From Edaphochlamys debaryana (lineage: Eukaryota > Chlorophyta > Chlorophyceae > Chlamydomonadales): a DNA stretch of 64,000 nt. The notes under the pieces were generated by a model. That model ran no database searches and had not been told where the DNA came from. It worked only from the letters and a program-made list of their open reading frames with translations. A program made the position numbers and the translations under genes. Location of the stretch: positions 496,001 through 560,000 of the forward strand of contig JAEHOE010000008.1 of the NCBI GenBank assembly GCA_016858145.1. Direction: 5' to 3'. Shown here one piece after another: positions 10,464 to 22,377 of the stretch. The first letter of the stretch is position 1, and each line of letters begins with the position of its first letter.

Positions 10464-13400
10464 CTAGCGCACCCCCGCCCTGCCCCCAGCGCGGCGCCGA
10501 GCGAGTGCCAGCAGCCGCGAGAAGGCCCAGCTGAGGGCCAGCCACGCCGCGCCATAGCGCAGCCCCGCCCCCCAGCTGCAGTCAATGCGGCCGACCGCCG
10601 CCCCCGTCCCCAGGGCGAGCAGCACCGAGGCCCCCAGGTCGTAGCGGGGAGGCAGCTGCGGATACGGGTTGGAGAGGGGGTGCGTCGCAGGCGTTAGACC
10701 CCCTGTCCATGCGCCCTCATCCTCCGGACCGCCTGGCCCGCCCGCACAGCGAGTGCATCCTCGCTATCTTTACCTTTGCCAAGGCACACTCTTCTGCCCC
10801 TGCGCCTTTCCCCCTCTCCTTCCCCCAAGGCCTGCACCTGGAAGGTGGCCGGACGCCACGCTACCGACAGCAGCAGCATGAGCCCCGGGTCCCGCTGCGT
10901 GCGCCGCCAGGGGCCGGGCATGCCCAGCCGCAGGCCGCCGCCGCCCACGCCGCCACACACGTCGCCCACACTGCCGCCGCCGCCGCCTACGCTGCCGCCG
11001 CCGCCGCCAACGCCGCCGCCCAGCCAGCGCAGCAGGAGACGCCTCAGCGGCGGCGGCAGGGGCAGGGCCATCCCTGCGGCGGCGGCCCACACGAGCGCTG
11101 CGTCCAGGGCGTAGTAGGCCAGCGCGGCGGCCAGGCGGTGCCTGCGGGGGGGGGCGGGGAGGGGGGACAGTCACCGGTCAGTCGTATGCATCAGGGCAGT
11201 TGGGCCGGGATGGCGGCACCGGGGTGGCGAACAGGGAGGACGGGTGCTAGCCCGGGCCAGGCCGCATGGGGGTGGGGTCCAAGGGCTCAGAGCCAGACGC
11301 CAGAGACAGGCCGCCTCACCTGGAGGCGGCGGCGTTGGGTGGCGCCAGGGCGAGGGCGAGGTAGGCCGCCGGCAGGGCCAGGGCCAGGGCGCTGGCGAGC
11401 GCCTGCCCCGCCACCGCCGCCGGGTCCCCGGGGTGGTCGGTGTGCGCCTCACGCACGCCCCTCACCAGCAGGATGAGGCGGATGAGGGTGGTCAGGGACA
11501 GGCCCAGCAGCTCGCGGCACCGACAGGGCGGCCGCCAGGCGTCACCACCACTACCGCCGGCTGCGGCAGCGGTGGCGTGTGCTGGCGGCGGCCGCATGCC
11601 GGCCTTGCGGGGACCGGCCGGACTAGGGGCTGAGGCGGCTGCAGGGGCGGCCCGGTCGGGGGCCGACGGGCCGGCCGCACTGTCGGGGCTGTCGCCGCCA
11701 GCCGACTGGGGGCTGGGCGGGGGGATCTGGTCGCTGAGGCTGCGGGCCAGGGCGATACCAGCAGCGGGCTCCGACGCGGCCGGGGCGGCACAGGGCGACG
11801 GCGACCAGGCACCGCTGTGGAAGGCGGGGAGGGGCGCCGGCGGCGGCGGCGCTGCGCGGGAGGCGGCGGCCGCGGCCGCCGCGGCGAAGGGCGAGACGAG
11901 TGAGCCAGCCGCTTGCGATGCCGATGGGAACAACGCGGTCGGAGGCGGCGGTGACGGCGCTGCGGCGGGAGGCAGCAGCTGGAGGCAGGCGGGCATGCCC
12001 TGCTCGGTTAGGAAGCCGTGCAGGCAGGCGGCGGCCGCGGGACCCCCCTCCAGGCCGCTGCGCCCGCTGACGCCCAGCTCCGTCGCTACGATGCAGGCGC
12101 CGACTGGCTGGGGCTCCTCGCCTGCGCTACCGCCCGCGTCAGTGCTGACTGCGGCCCCACCGTGCCGGCCGGCGGACGAGGCGGTGGCGGCGGCGGCAGA
12201 GTCGAGCACGACACCCATGTCGTACATCAGCTCGCGGAGACTGCCGTACGCCGCCAGCACGGCGTCGTCGTACACATCGGTGGGAAGGCCGCCGACACGC
12301 GGGCAGCCGATGAAGGGCCCCGCCGCAACCTCGGAGCCTGCCGCCGGGGCGGGGCTGCCGAGGCGGAGACGCTCCAGCGCACTGACGACAGGTTGCGCCT
12401 GCACCTGCGCCCCCGCCTCCTCCTGCTCCCTCGCCTGCGCCCCCGCCTGCCACCCCGCCTGCGCCTGCGCCCCTGCACCCCCCCCGCCCGGCGGCCCAGC
12501 CCCACGCAGGTGCTCCTGCAGCGCCCGCCCGAACAGCGCCCGCACCTCCGCTGCGGCCGGCGGCGGCAGCACCAGCAGCGGCAGGGAGGCCAGCAGCGGG
12601 CTGCGCGCGCCGGGCAGCAGGGCCCAGCCGGCCGCACCTGCCTCGCCGCCGACACTGCTCCCGCCCGCGCCGCCGGCAGCGCTGCCCTGAACGGGCAGGC
12701 CGGACTGCGGCGGCGAGAGCGGCGGGGGCGGGGACCCGGGGCGGCCCAGCACGTGCAGAGTCGCGAGGCCCGGGCCTGCCGCCAGAAAGCTTGCTGGCAG
12801 ACTAAGCCTGGGGGTGGGTGGGGGGATGGAATGCCGCGAGAGCTTTGAGCTCCCAGGGTACCGGCTCAAGCAACCGTCCCGAGGCCATCCCGACGCCATC
12901 CCAGGCCATCCCAAGGTCACAGATTCAAGCATCTGTCCTGGTCAAGCCAATCAAGCCTGTGAAGCCTGCTCAAGAGCCCAAACCCAGAGCGGTACTCACC
13001 ACAGAGCCATCAGTCCCCCGTCGGGGCGCTCCTCCCTTGGGCCGGTTGTCGTGCACGAAGCCCCAGCCTCCACGATCCCCTCCTCCAGGCCCGCCTCGGC
13101 CGCCAGCAGTAGCACCTCTTCGTCTGCCTCCACGGCCCCGCCGGGCCCCACCAGGACCAGCCGGAGCCCAGCCAGGCCCCGCATCTGGGCCCGCCTCAGC
13201 AGGACCAGCACAATCGAGGGACGGGAGCACGCCCCTCCCTCAGGCCCCGCGCCGGTCCCAGCCGCCGCCTGCTGACCTGCAGTCGACGGCAACGGCATCA
13301 TTGGCGGCCGACGCGGCGTGTCATGGTACACCGCGGGCGGCCACACCAGCCCCGCCAGGTCCGGAGGCGCGGACACCGCTCCGCCGGGGCCGCCGCCTGC

Positions 13401-15598
13401 TGCCCCTTCGCCGCCGCCGCCCAGCCCCTGCTGCTCCCGCAGGACCCGCTCCAGAAGCCCCTGCAGCTGGTCCACCGCCCCCGCGTCCAGGGCCCCGCCC
13501 GGCCCCTGCTCCTGCCCCTGCGCCTGCTCCTCGCCGCCGCCAGCGGCGACTCCCGCCGTTGCAACCGCCCGGGCCAGCAGCCCCCGCTCCGGACGCCCTT
13601 GCGCGACAGCCCCAGCCCCGGACGCCGCTCCGGCTGCAGAAGCCGCACCCGAGCCCGCGCGCGCGCGAGCGTCATGGGCGGGGCCGTGGGGTCCGTACGT
13701 GAGCTGCAGCAGCAGCTGCACGCAGCCGGGCACACACACGGTGTGGAAGGCCGCCAGAGGGCCCGCGCCGCCGGGGCCGCCGGGGCTGAGGGCCTGCGGG
13801 CTGGTCGCCTGCCGGGCCGCCGCCCGGGCCTGTGCCGCCTTCAGGCAGCGGAGCAGCACGGAGGCAGCCGCTCGGAAGTCCGGGGACGCGTTCCGGGCGG
13901 ATGATGAGGCGTAGGGAAGCGCTTGAGGGCTGGCGAGGGAGGGGTGCTCGAGCTTGAGGGCAGCCGCCACCACTCGCCGCGGGGACTGGTACAGGCAGCT
14001 GACGCCGCGCGGCGGCCGGGCCGGGTCCGGTGAGGCCCGGGGACCGGACGCAGCAGCGCTGGGGGGCGGGGCGGCGGCCGCCGGTGCATCGTCAGCCACG
14101 TCCTCCTCCTCTTCTGCTGCGAGCTGGAAGGGGCTCACGACCTCGCTGTGCGCCGGTTCGTTGCCTTGTGGGTAAGCAACGTCAGGGGCCTCCGCTAGCT
14201 GCTGAGGCGGTGAAGGTGGGGGCGGGGGACCCGGGGACAACGGGGGGGACTGCAGGGACTCCAGGCCGCACGCCACCGGGTGGCGGCTGGCCCGGTCCAG
14301 GACGCCGCTGCTCCATGTTGTGGTGAGGGAGTGGGTGGTGATGGAGTGGGTGGTGAGGGAGTGGGTGGTGAGGGAGTGGGAGGCGGCGTGGGAGGGGAGG
14401 GAGGCGGCGGTGGTGGTGGCGGTGGCGAGGGAGAAGAAGGAGGGAGCGGTGGCGGCGGCGACGCTGCTGGCGGAGATCTCCCCGCCGGCCGCCGGCCCCG
14501 CAGCCGTGGCCAAGGGAGCAGCGGGCGCGAGGTCTGCGCCCTTGTCTGACTGGGCCCCCGCCGCCAGCCGCCCGTTCACCGTCGGCGGCTGTCGGCGGGG
14601 GCGGCGGCGGCAGCGTTGCCACGCCACGGACGCGATGTACGGCAGTACGACCATGAGTAGGAAGTGTGAGAAGGCGAGGGCGGCGCGGTTGTGGTGGCGG
14701 CGGGGGTCGTCCGGGTGCAGCAGGCTGCGGTCGAGGCGGGCGGCCAGGGGGGCGGTGGCGAGCCATGCGGTGAGGCCCATGGGCGCCTGCAGGGCCGGGG
14801 GCAGCTGCGGGGGCAGGGGGCCGGGGGGAACGAGAGGCATTGATACCGGTATATAGTGGCACCATTCATGCCAGACGAGCACCATTCATGACAGGGAGCA
14901 AGGGAAGGGGCCCCCGTGGCAGCCCCATCCCTCCCCTGCCCACCCCTCACCCGCTGGTGCACGCTGGCCTGGAAGGCGTAGAACCAGGGCGCCGCGTAGC
15001 CCTGCAGCGCACAGTAGCTCGCGGCGCACCCCACCGCCAGCGCCGCCGGCGGGGCGCGCAGCACCGCCGCCCACGTCAGCACCAGCACCAAACCGTTCGA
15101 CGCCAGCAGAAAGGCGTTACGCCAGCCGCCGTTCCAGTACCGCCGCGGCGCCGCCAGTAGCGTCACGGCCCGGGCCAAGTGCAGCGCCGTGCCCCAGACC
15201 AGGTACCCATCGAACACGGACAGGGAGACGCTCGGGTCGAGAAATAAGACGCGGAGCAGGGGCCAGGGGTGGAGGCAGAGGGCGCGGGCGAAGTGGGCGG
15301 GGCTGCTGGCGGCGGCGCAGGGGAAGGCGTGGAGCGCGGGGTGGGGGGGCAGGGCCTGGAGGTCGGCGTAGGGCACGCCTCCAAGCGGCGAGCAGACCCG
15401 GACGCTTGCGCTTCGCAGCAGCAGCAGCGGCCGAATGACTGCCAGGTCGAAGAGGAGCACCAGCAGCTCGCGGGAGGCGGGGCCGGCGAGCAGGGAGGCG
15501 TAGCGAGGGCCGGCAGCAGCTGCGGCCCGGCCGCCTCCGGAGCCCCCGGGGCCGCTGTGGGCGCTGCTGGCTCGCAGCGGCCGCGACAGCCGCCGCAT
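10464..15598 (-). CDS. Large multi-pass membrane protein, family not recognised
   Basis: Five exons (15598-14951, 14804-13000, 12807-11320, 11141-10838, 10655-10464) join with consistent phase and encode 1478 residues. All donors are GTGAGG, GTGAGT or GTGCAG. The N-terminal third has several hydrophobic segments (LLVLLFDLAVIRPLLLL, AFLLASNGLVLVLTWAAVL, FSHFLLMVVLPYIASVAW). A middle of about 800 residues is low-complexity Ala/Pro/Gly/Ser/Gln. The last 200 residues regain hydrophobic helices (LIRLILLVRG, ALALALPAAYLALALA, GLMLLLSVAW, YGAAWLALSWAFSRLLAL). The topology suggests two membrane bundles joined by a large soluble loop. Nothing in it points to a transporter, channel or receptor family that I know. 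Long lineage-specific membrane proteins of this kind are common in volvocine algae. Confidence 0.8.
14328..14392. repeat. 15-bp minisatellite inside the membrane-protein coding region
   Basis: About four copies of a 15-bp unit (GTGGTGAGGGAGTGG on the + strand) encode the tandem pentapeptide SLTTH in the minus-strand protein. The unit length keeps the frame. Confidence 0.8.
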
Positions 15599-16179
15599 GG
15601 ACCTTGCTGCGGTGATGCTTGGGGTGTTGGCTGCGTGCGCTGGAGGGGCGAGGAGAGCTGGGGAGAGCGGCGAACGCGGCGGGGCGAGTGAAGAGAGAGA
15701 CTGCTGGCGCGCGGCGCTAGAGCCGCTGCTGAGCCGCTGTGCTAGCCGTTGTGCAGACTAGCGCTGGCCTTTTAACGCGGCGGGGAGCGTAAGAGTCGCC
15801 AGGCCCAGAGACCGCGTTGACGCCTGGCTAGATGGCGCGAGGACTCGTGGCGCGTGGTGCCCTAGATGTACTGCGTCGCTGCAGAACTCGTGGCTAGCTG
15901 CAGAGCTCCTGATCGTTAGGCGAGATATCTCGCGCCTGATCGTTAGGCGCGTGGAGGGACCCAGGGGTCAGAAACCACGACGGTCTTGCATGCCACAACT
16001 CAGGCCCCGCCACGCGCATTGCAGCCCCCGTTGCCCCCTCCCCCTCCGCTTGTCCTCTACTTAGTATGTATTGCGCGGAGCGTGGTGGCGCTGCGGAAAT
16101 CGCCGCACTCGAGTGCCGGCACGTGCCCCAAGCGTGAAGTCGCACCCTCCAAACTCCCACCTCCCCCCGCCGCAGCCGC
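15599..16179. other. Intergenic region between two minus-strand genes
   Basis: It holds the 5' flank of the membrane-protein gene and the 3' UTR of the small gene at 16180. No coding exon is supported. It contains the direct-repeat and palindrome motif at 15908-15949. Confidence 0.6.
15908..15949. repeat. 15-bp direct repeats flanking a 14-bp perfect palindrome
   Basis: CCTGATCGTTAGGCG occurs at 15908-15922 and 15935-15949. The sequence between and overlapping them is the perfect palindrome GCGAGATATCTCGC (about 15920-15933). It is about 310 bases upstream of the membrane-protein start codon, so it may be a dimeric protein-binding site or an insertion scar. Confidence 0.65.
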
Positions 16180-17782
16180 TCACGGCCCCGCCATCCCCCG
16201 CAGCGCCAGCCGCTGCTCCCGCGTCGTGCGGTCCTGCGGGGCGGCGGCACACAGGGGAACGGCAAGTGGGGGCGACATCAAATCACGGCCCCTGCGGCGG
16301 GACCTGCGGAACTCGAGGCGCTCTTTCTCCTCCGCTTGCCTTCACCCGCCATTACAGCAAACACGCACCGCTCTCGCCCCGAGCTTCCCAGCCCTCCCCC
16401 CTCCCCCCTCACCCGCACAAACTGCTCCAACATACGCACCGCGTCGTCCTCCTCCCCCCGGCTGCGGCAGGCGAGAGGGAGGGAAGGGGCGTCAGCCGGA
16501 GGAGTGCCCGCCAGGGTGCCCACCCACCCCAGCACCCCACCCCCCACCCACCAGTACCAGATGGGTACCGAGTCAGCCGCCCCCCCCGCCCCCGCGGGCC
16601 TGGGCATCCAATCTGTGTCGTACACCAGGCCACGGATGCCGCTGCGACAGGGGGAAGCGCGGGCGGAACGAGTGGACTCGGGGGTAGGGCCAGGGGGGGC
16701 GGCGGAGCGGCCACATTGGGTGGTGAAGGCACATACCGCACATGCCTCCCAGCGGTCGGGAGAACCATGCTTGCACCCCCCTAAGCTCCCACCCCCCCTC
16801 CCCCGCCCCCACCTGAGCAGCTTGCGCACGCCCAGCTGAGTGGAGCCGTCCGTGCGGAAGGCCCCACTGCCGCCCAGCACCACCGCATCCGCCTGGTTGG
16901 GGGGTGGGTGGAGGGGCCGCAGGGGTTGGGGGCGGAGGGTGGAGACGAGCCCCGTTTGGTACCGGTGGCAGGGGCGGTCATGCGAGTCCACGTGGTGGAC
17001 GTGACACGTGGCTCGGACGGTGACTAATGGGCCCTGGCACCCGGGCTCATACCTCCTCCAGTGCTCCTTCGCAAAAACTTGTGCCCTGTGCCCGCCTGGC
17101 CCTCACCCGGCCCCTCACCCGCCCCCCTCAGCCCACCCTCCCCACCTGCCCCGACCTACCCCCCCACCATTGCCCCCCACCTGTGCCTCCTCCAGTGCCT
17201 CCTTGAGCTCCTCGGGCGCTAGGAACCGGCCCGTCCTGGAAGGGAAGGGGGGGCGCAGACTCGGCAGCGGAAATGGGCCGGTAGAACCCGGCAGCGGCGA
17301 AGGGCGCGCGGCACCAGTCCGGGCGTCATCAACCGACCCCCCGCCGCCCCAACTGCCATTACACTTGCGGCTACTACCGGACGCCTTCGTCCTGTGCCCC
17401 GTGTCAGCAGGGTTTCGGACTTGACGCGCCGCCTCCCGCCTCGTGGCCGCATCCGGCTACGTCCCAGGCCCTCAGCAACCACGATACCCTCTCCTCCTCC
17501 AGAGCCCCTTGCTGCTGTAGTGCACGGACCGGCCCCAGGCACCCATCGCCTCCACCCACGCCCACGCCCCGTGCCTAGCGCCCTACAACCTCACCCCGCC
17601 CCCCCCCCCTCAGCATACGTAGTGCTCTCCGGCCCGGCCGCCCACCTCACGCTGCTGGCGGCCTCGTAGGGCAGCCCCAGCGCCGCCACCTCCACACTGC
17701 GCTGCGTCACGGCCACCCCCAGCAGCCGCCGCCCGGCCGCCAGGCGGGTCAGCAGCTCGGAGAGGGGGGCCACGGCGGCCAT
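16180..17782 (-). CDS. Small protein of unknown function, six exons
   Basis: Six exons (17782-17646, 17235-17181, 16892-16813, 16641-16552, 16461-16413, 16233-16180) close in frame to 154 residues. The order is an N-terminal helix and strand (LTRLAAGRRLLGVAVTQRS), a helix with acidic face (APEELKEALEEAQ), a strand and turn (DAVVLGGSGAFRTDGS), LVYDTDWMP, then a C-terminal helix (EEDDAVRMLEQFVRD) and a basic tail. Strand order and size (usual length about 140) faintly recall the RuvX/YqgF RNase H-like fold, but the first catalytic Asp position is not evident, so I do not assign it. An in-frame Met at 17917 would add an Arg/Pro/His-rich extension that could be a transit peptide. The gene is head-to-head with RFC5. 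Confidence 0.6.
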
Positions 17783-18537
17783 GCGGCGGTGGGTGTGTGG
17801 CAGGGCCGCGGGGCTGTGCGGCGGGGCACTGGGAAGTGGATGCCACCTGCGGCTGGGGGCGAACAGACGTTGGGGATGGGCGTGTGCAGCGTTGGGAGGT
17901 GCTGCGTAAAGGTGCACCCCGATAATGAAACCCCACCTGGCACGACCTCTGCACCCCCGCCCCCGGCCACCAGGCGCCGACCTGACAGCGTGAGGCTCCT
18001 GGCCCGGCCCCAGCGCCGGATTGCAGTCCCGCTTCGGTAAAGTGGCTAACTCCGCGCCCGGGGAGGTGCTGCTATGCCACTTGCTCAGCTTGCGGTGGTG
18101 CAGGCATCGCCGGCGAGGGGCTATATATTGTAGCAGCAGTCAAGCCACACTATTGGTTGGGTACAGAGTGTGTCACGGAGAGCAAAGAGGCCTGGCCCGG
18201 CTCTGTGCCCCGGCGGGGTCTGCTCGGCGTGCGATGCGGAGCCCGAACTGGCGGGAAGTGTGCACACGGTCACTCGCGCCCTTGCTCGGCACTCGCAACC
18301 TGTCAGTGAAAGCAAGCACGACCAGTCCAGCATAGCCATCCTCGCCTGCCTCGGGCCACGCAATTTGGCAACAAGTTTGTGCTGCGCCTCAACAGTTACC
18401 ACCCGGAGCCCTATATGCAAACGGCGGACATAAGCAGACAGATCTGAGCTAGCCTCTTAGCGCGGGGTGCCCGCCCAGGCTCGCGCGGGCGTCTCTGCGC
18501 GCCAATTCCCACTTTAGCCAGACGTCGCCTTTGAGCC
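17783..18537. promoter_or_regulatory. Divergent upstream region of the small gene and RFC5
   Basis: 755 bases separate divergent start codons. A CTATATATTG element at about 18121-18130 could be a TATA box for a distant RFC5 start site, and CCTATATGC at about 18410 is nearer. No conserved element is otherwise recognised. Confidence 0.4.
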
Positions 18538-21500
18538 ATGGCGCTCGATAAACAGGACCTATCTGCCATGGCCGGCATGGACGTGGCCATGGCGGAGCCC
18601 ACATCGCGGCTCAAAACGGACGGGACGGTCGATGGCCGCAACGCGCCCTGGGTGGAGAAGTACCGCCCCAAGAAGCTGGACGATGTGGCGGCCCACAAGG
18701 AAATCATTGACACGAGTGAGAGCCTAGGGAGCAAAGGGGGTTTGCGTGGCAGCTCATGGCGCTAAGGGGGCAGGGGAGGGTGGGTGGGTTAGGGGCCCAG
18801 AGGGCGGAGAGGCATGCCAGGCGCGGCGGGGCGCGATCAGGTGTTTGCTTGGTCACCGGGTGAGGCCCGCTCACCCCCTCATCCCTCGCACCTGTTTGTC
18901 CCCGCCGCCCGTGCCCCCGCCTCTGCCTTCCCCCCAGTCAAGCGCCTCACCGCTGAGAACCGGCTGCCCCACCTGCTGCTGTACGGACCGCCCGGTACGG
19001 GAAAGACCTCCACCATCCTCGCCGTAGCGCGGCAGATGTACGGCCCATCTCTGGCCAGCATGACGCTGGAGCTCAACGCCAGTGACGAGAGGGGCATCGA
19101 CGTCGTACGGCAGCAGATCCAGGATTTCGCGTCCACGCGGACCATCTTCAGGTGTGATTGTGTGGGGGGCTGGAGAACAGAGCACACGAGACTGAGGGCC
19201 AGGACCGTAGGGTACGAGAAGGCGGGACCCAGGACCAGGGTATGGCCTGAAGGCCGGAGACTTACACCACCGGCCTCAAGGGAGAAGGGGGGGCCAGGAC
19301 CAGGGCGCCCCATCGCTCTTGCGCCAACCTCGCTCCGGCTCGGGTCCGTGCCCCTTCCCCGCGCTGCCCCCCACCCCTCCTCACCTGGCAACCCCCCACC
19401 CTCGGCAACCCCCCACCCTCCCACCCCCAGCAACAAGTTCAAGCTCATCATCCTGGATGAGTGCGACGCAATGACTAACGACGCGCAGTTCGCGCTGCGG
19501 CGAGGTGGGGCGGCCCAGCTGGGGGCATGCGGCTGCGGGGATGGGGCGAGGCGTGGCTCCAGCCGATGGGACGCGGCTGGGAGCGGGTCAGGGTCTGGGG
19601 GGCCTGCGGCGAGCCGCGGCTGGGGGGCTGCGGTGTGCGTTGTGAAGGGCATTGTGGCATGAGCCGGGTTGTGCGTGCGGCTCAGGGGAGGCGACTTAGG
19701 GGCGGAAGGGCAGGGCAGGAACACCTCTACACCCCGGCAACACCCTGCACGGGAGTACCCAAGCAGGGCGCCCTGCCCGCCACACGCATAGGGAGCTTGC
19801 TTTCTCTCGTCCTGCACCAGCAGCCCCCGAACCCCCTTTGGGGCCCCCCTTCAACCCTCTCCCCTCCCCCCCTTACAACCCCATTAGTCATGGAGAAGTA
19901 CACCCGCAACGCCCGCTTCTGCCTCATCTGCAACTACGTGTCCAAGGTCATCCCCGCGCTGCAGTCCCGCTGCACCAAGTTCAGGTGGGGCCGCGGGGGG
20001 GGGGTGGAGGGTTGACGTGGGTGGGTGCACCGGCTTGCGGAGTGAAAGGGGCTGCTCCCGCGATGGCTGAAGTGCCTGCTTCTCGCCCCAACCCGCTGCA
20101 TGCACACGACCCCCTCCCAGGTTCGCCCCGCTGAACCCCACGTTCGTGCGGGAGCGGCTGCAGTTCGTGGCGGACAGCGAGGGGTGAGGGGGGTGAAGGG
20201 GTGGGAGGGGGGGTTGAGAGGGGTGAGGGGGGGGTTCGAGGGGGTGAAGGGAGTGGACGGGGCGATGGGGGCGGTTTGAGGGAGCTTGGGGGTGAGATGC
20301 CGCAGGCAATGGGAAAGCGGGGATGACGGCGTGCAAGCGGGCCGGCGGGTCGGGACGGCCGGGGAGTTGGGCTGACATGAGCCATGTCCCCCAAGGCACC
20401 GCTCGCCTCTAGATCTGCTGCTTCCACAATGAACCCCCCCCCCCGCCTCGCCTCCCCGCCTCCCCTGCGGCTCCCCACTTCCTTCCCCCCCTCTCCCCCC
20501 CTTCCCCTCCCCCAGTGTCAAGCTGGGCGAGGGCGGCCTGGACTCCCTGGTGGCCCTGGGCGGGGGGGACATGCGCCGCAGCCTCAACATACTGCAGGTG
20601 GGGGGGGGGGGAGGGGGGGGGCGGGCGTGTCGAGGGGGCGTGTTGTGGAGTTTGTCAAATGAGAGCTGCCGTTGCAAAGGCATCTGGGGGGCAGGGACCG
20701 AGGGGCGGGTGCTGGCGGCTGCCGTGGGGAGCGACAGGGCCGTGCAGGGGAGGGAGCGGCGCCCAGCGTGCAAAGGGTGTTCCAGGTGTCCCTTGCACGC
20801 GGGCCCCCATCCACGTCACGCGGGCGGCCGTACGCGGTTTCGTGTTGAACCCCCCCGCCCCCTCTGTCTCTCCCCCCCCCCGCATACCCACAGTCGTGCC
20901 ACATGGCCTTTGACTGCGTTGACCGGCGGGCGGTCTACACGTGCACCGGCAACCCCCTGCCCTCGGTAGGAAGTAGGCTATACCTGTTGCACTTGTTACA
21001 CTTCAGCTCCTATACCTGCGTCACATGCCTCAGCGGCCTGGGGGACGATGCGGCAGGCATAGCCCTGCCTGGTGACGCCTGGGCAGCTCGGGACAGGGCA
21101 CAGTGGGAGTGAGGCAAGCAGTTGCCTTGTGTGCTCCCCGACCCCGGCCTCCCAACCCTCCCTATCACGTCCTTCCCCCCCCCCCCCGCCCCCCCCCCCA
21201 GGACATTGAGGAGTGCCTGCGCTGGCTGCTGAACGAGCCCGTGGCGGAGGCCTTCAACAGTGAGGGGGGAGGGGGTGGGAGGGGGGAGAATGGGGGTGAT
21301 TTTCTGACAGACTGGAGAGCGAAGGAGAGAAGGAGAGGGGAGGGACTGAGAGGCGAAGGATGCAAGGGACACAGGGAAAGGGCGAGGGGAAAGGGAGGGA
21401 ATTGCAATTATTGCATAAGGAGGCTGGAGCACGCCTGGGAGAATGTGCTGGGGATGGACTGCGGCGACGGGGAGTTGTTGTCGGTTGTCTCCTCTCCTCC

Positions 21501-22377
21501 CCTCAACGCCCTTCTCCTCCACTCCCCTCCTCCACTCCGCCTTCCCCCCCCCCCAGGGGTCCAGGGCCTGCAGGTGGAGCGGGGGGTGGCGCTGGTGGAC
21601 ATCGTGCGGGAGCTGCACCCGTGAGCCCGGGGGAGGGAGGAGGGGGAGGGGGCAGGGGGAGGGGGCAGGGGGAGGGGGCAGGGGGAGGGGGCAAGGGGAG
21701 GGGTACATTCAGACGCTTTGGACTGCGAGCCGGAGTACACGGGAGGGGGGGAGGACAGGGGAGGAGGGGAGGGTGGTTGGCGCCTGACGGCCCTGGGTGG
21801 CGCCGGCCGGGGGCTGCGGGGGTGGCCTGGGGTGAGCCGTGAGGGCCGCACCGGGCTGCTCAGAGGACCGGGGCGAGGCCAGGGGCGCAGGGGCTGAACT
21901 TTATACCGCCTCTTCTTGAAACATCAGCATTCAACCGCCAACGCCCCCTCCTTCCCTGGCCCTCTTCCTCCCCCCCCCCCCCAGGTGGGTGATGCGCATG
22001 GCCATGCCCGTCAAGGCCAAGGTGGGGGGGTGGGGGAGCGGGGGAAGGGAGGGGGAGACGGACCGGGAAGGGGCGTTCGATGCTCACGGTTTCCTCTCCT
22101 CCGGCGGGTTTGCGAGGCGGGTCGAGCGGGCCCACGGCCCTGATCGCCTGGAACCGGTTAGTACCCTCAGCATCCGTGACCCATACCCCAGACTCCTTAT
22201 GCCCCACCTCCCCTTCCCATCCTCTTCCCCTCCCCCCCCTGTCAGGTGGGCCTGGTGGAGCGGCTTGCTGACGTGGAGCACCGCCTGGCCTACTCCACCT
22301 CGGAGCGGCTGCAGCTGGGGGCGGTGGTGGGGGCCTTCGTGCGGGCGCGGGAGCTCATCGCGGCAGCCGCCACCTGA
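18538..22377 (+). CDS. RFC5: Replication factor C small subunit (RFC5; plant RFC3/yeast Rfc3 type)
   Basis: This is a subunit of the clamp loader that opens and loads PCNA during DNA replication and repair. Eleven exons (18538-18715, 18938-19151, 19431-19504, 19888-19984, 20121-20183, 20516-20597, 20894-20965, 21202-21259, 21557-21620, 21985-22021, 22246-22377) encode 356 residues, the usual length. Visible motifs, in order: [13 protein letters not shown], Walker [22 protein letters not shown], Walker [11 protein letters not shown], the SRC motif in [11 protein letters not shown], sensor 2 region [12 protein letters not shown], then [14 protein letters not shown] and the C-terminal collar domain ending [14 protein letters not shown] replaces the DEAD/DEAH seen in many RFC Walker B boxes. 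The ORF starts at a good ATG with a 50-residue family-like lead. A degraded copy of its 3' end lies at 28360-28916. Confidence 0.95.
21626..21702 (+). repeat. G-rich minisatellite in RFC5 intron 9
   Basis: Directly after the GTGAGC donor, a unit of about 13-14 bases (AGGGGGAGGGGGC) repeats about four times on the sense strand. Runs of five or more G with short loops make intramolecular G-quadruplexes possible in the transcript. Confidence 0.75.

Noticed and set aside
11440..12690. Plus-strand open frame of 416 codons
   Set aside because: It is the antisense of a phase-consistent exon of the minus-strand membrane protein and is only Ala/Pro/Arg low complexity.
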